From an uncultured Flavobacteriaceae bacterium (lineage in GTDB: Bacteria; Bacteroidota; Bacteroidia; Flavobacteriales; Flavobacteriaceae): a stretch of 33,852 bases of DNA. Shown piece after piece: positions 33,727 through 33,852 of this stretch. Made by a program: the position numbers and the translations under genes. Within the stretch, counting starts at the first letter, position 1. The number at the start of each line of letters is the position of its first letter. The DNA lies in assembly GCA_938020445.1 (NCBI GenBank), contig CALIIC010000127.1, forward strand, positions 1-33,852, read 5' to 3'. The notes under the pieces are model-generated. The model was not told the origin of the DNA, ran no database searches, and saw only the letters and a list, made by a program, of their open reading frames with translations.

Positions 33727-33852
33727 TTAGAAACGTATTCTAAACTCCTTGTCTTCGTCGGTAATTTCGAATTTGGCACCGTCAAATGATGGTGGTCCCA
33801 TGGCCATTTCATTACCGCTCATCCCATAGCTTTCTTTGGGCATTCCGTTGGC
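33727..33852 (-). CDS. DUF2141 domain protein, C-terminal part (runs off the window)
   Basis: The last 41 codons of a minus-strand gene reach the right edge and end at TAA (33727-33729). The readable end contains GMPKESYGMSGNEMAMGPPSF followed at once by DGAKFEI, the C-terminal signature of DUF2141 proteins, which are small secreted beta-sandwich proteins of about 140 aa in Bacteroidota. Function of the family is unknown. The start lies outside the window. Confidence 0.8.
   Translation of the reverse strand, partial: ANGMPKESYGMSGNEMAMGPPSFDGAKFEITDEDKEFRIRF

Overview
The window looks like a marine Flavobacteriaceae chromosome (Bacteroidota; a Zobellia/Maribacter/Muricauda-type relative is my best guess). 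The signs are moderate A+T, very few Shine-Dalgarno sequences, two promoters that fit the Flavobacterium TTG-N17-23-TAnnTTTG pattern, and typical families: PadR/PspC pair, DUF4870, AIM24-like TIGR00266 protein, DUF2461, OxyR, TPR-type LytS kinase with LytTR regulator, and DUF2141. The genus call is inference.

Positions 1-5176 hold housekeeping and envelope genes: a padR-pspC operon on the minus strand, a DUF4870 membrane protein divergent from a DUF4442 hotdog protein, a TIGR00266 protein with a strong terminator, and a DUF2461 protein.

Positions 5431-26594 form a surface-polysaccharide (Wzx/Wzy-type capsule or EPS) locus. A UDP-HexNAc 6-dehydrogenase ends in its own 12-bp-stem terminator. 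After a 365-bp leader comes one very compact plus-strand run of 15 genes (7077-23015), with most junctions overlapping or under 32 bp. The run encodes an outer-membrane barrel, WbpD-like acetyltransferase, WbpB/WlbA-like 3-dehydrogenase, Wzx flippase, FkbM methyltransferase, GT4 transferase, polytopic Wzy/GT-C candidate, asparagine-synthetase-like protein, ATP-grasp ligase, second GT4, FemAB-like GNAT, DUF354 protein, NodB-like deacetylase, MBOAT O-acyltransferase and its SGNH partner. Convergent to it on the minus strand are the Wzc tyrosine kinase and the initiating sugar transferase. The inferred product is an N-acetylated amino-uronic-acid polysaccharide carrying methyl, acyl and possibly amide or amino-acid groups. 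A WbpE-type aminotransferase, a WbpI epimerase and a Wza export lipoprotein are not in the window.

Positions 26856-30223 hold a PBP4-type DD-peptidase, a small 65-aa conserved protein with its own terminator, a lipocalin-like lipoprotein and OxyR.

Positions 30224-33852 are the most unusual part. A divergent LytTR regulator and TPR/LytS histidine kinase are followed by a 71-aa RiPP (class I lanthipeptide-like) precursor. Its upstream DNA carries a LytTR-type direct repeat and a perfect 15-bp inverted repeat ending 2 nt before the start codon. Downstream are mutually exclusive inverted repeats and a strong terminator. No maturation enzyme is in the window. A partial DUF2141 gene runs off the right edge.
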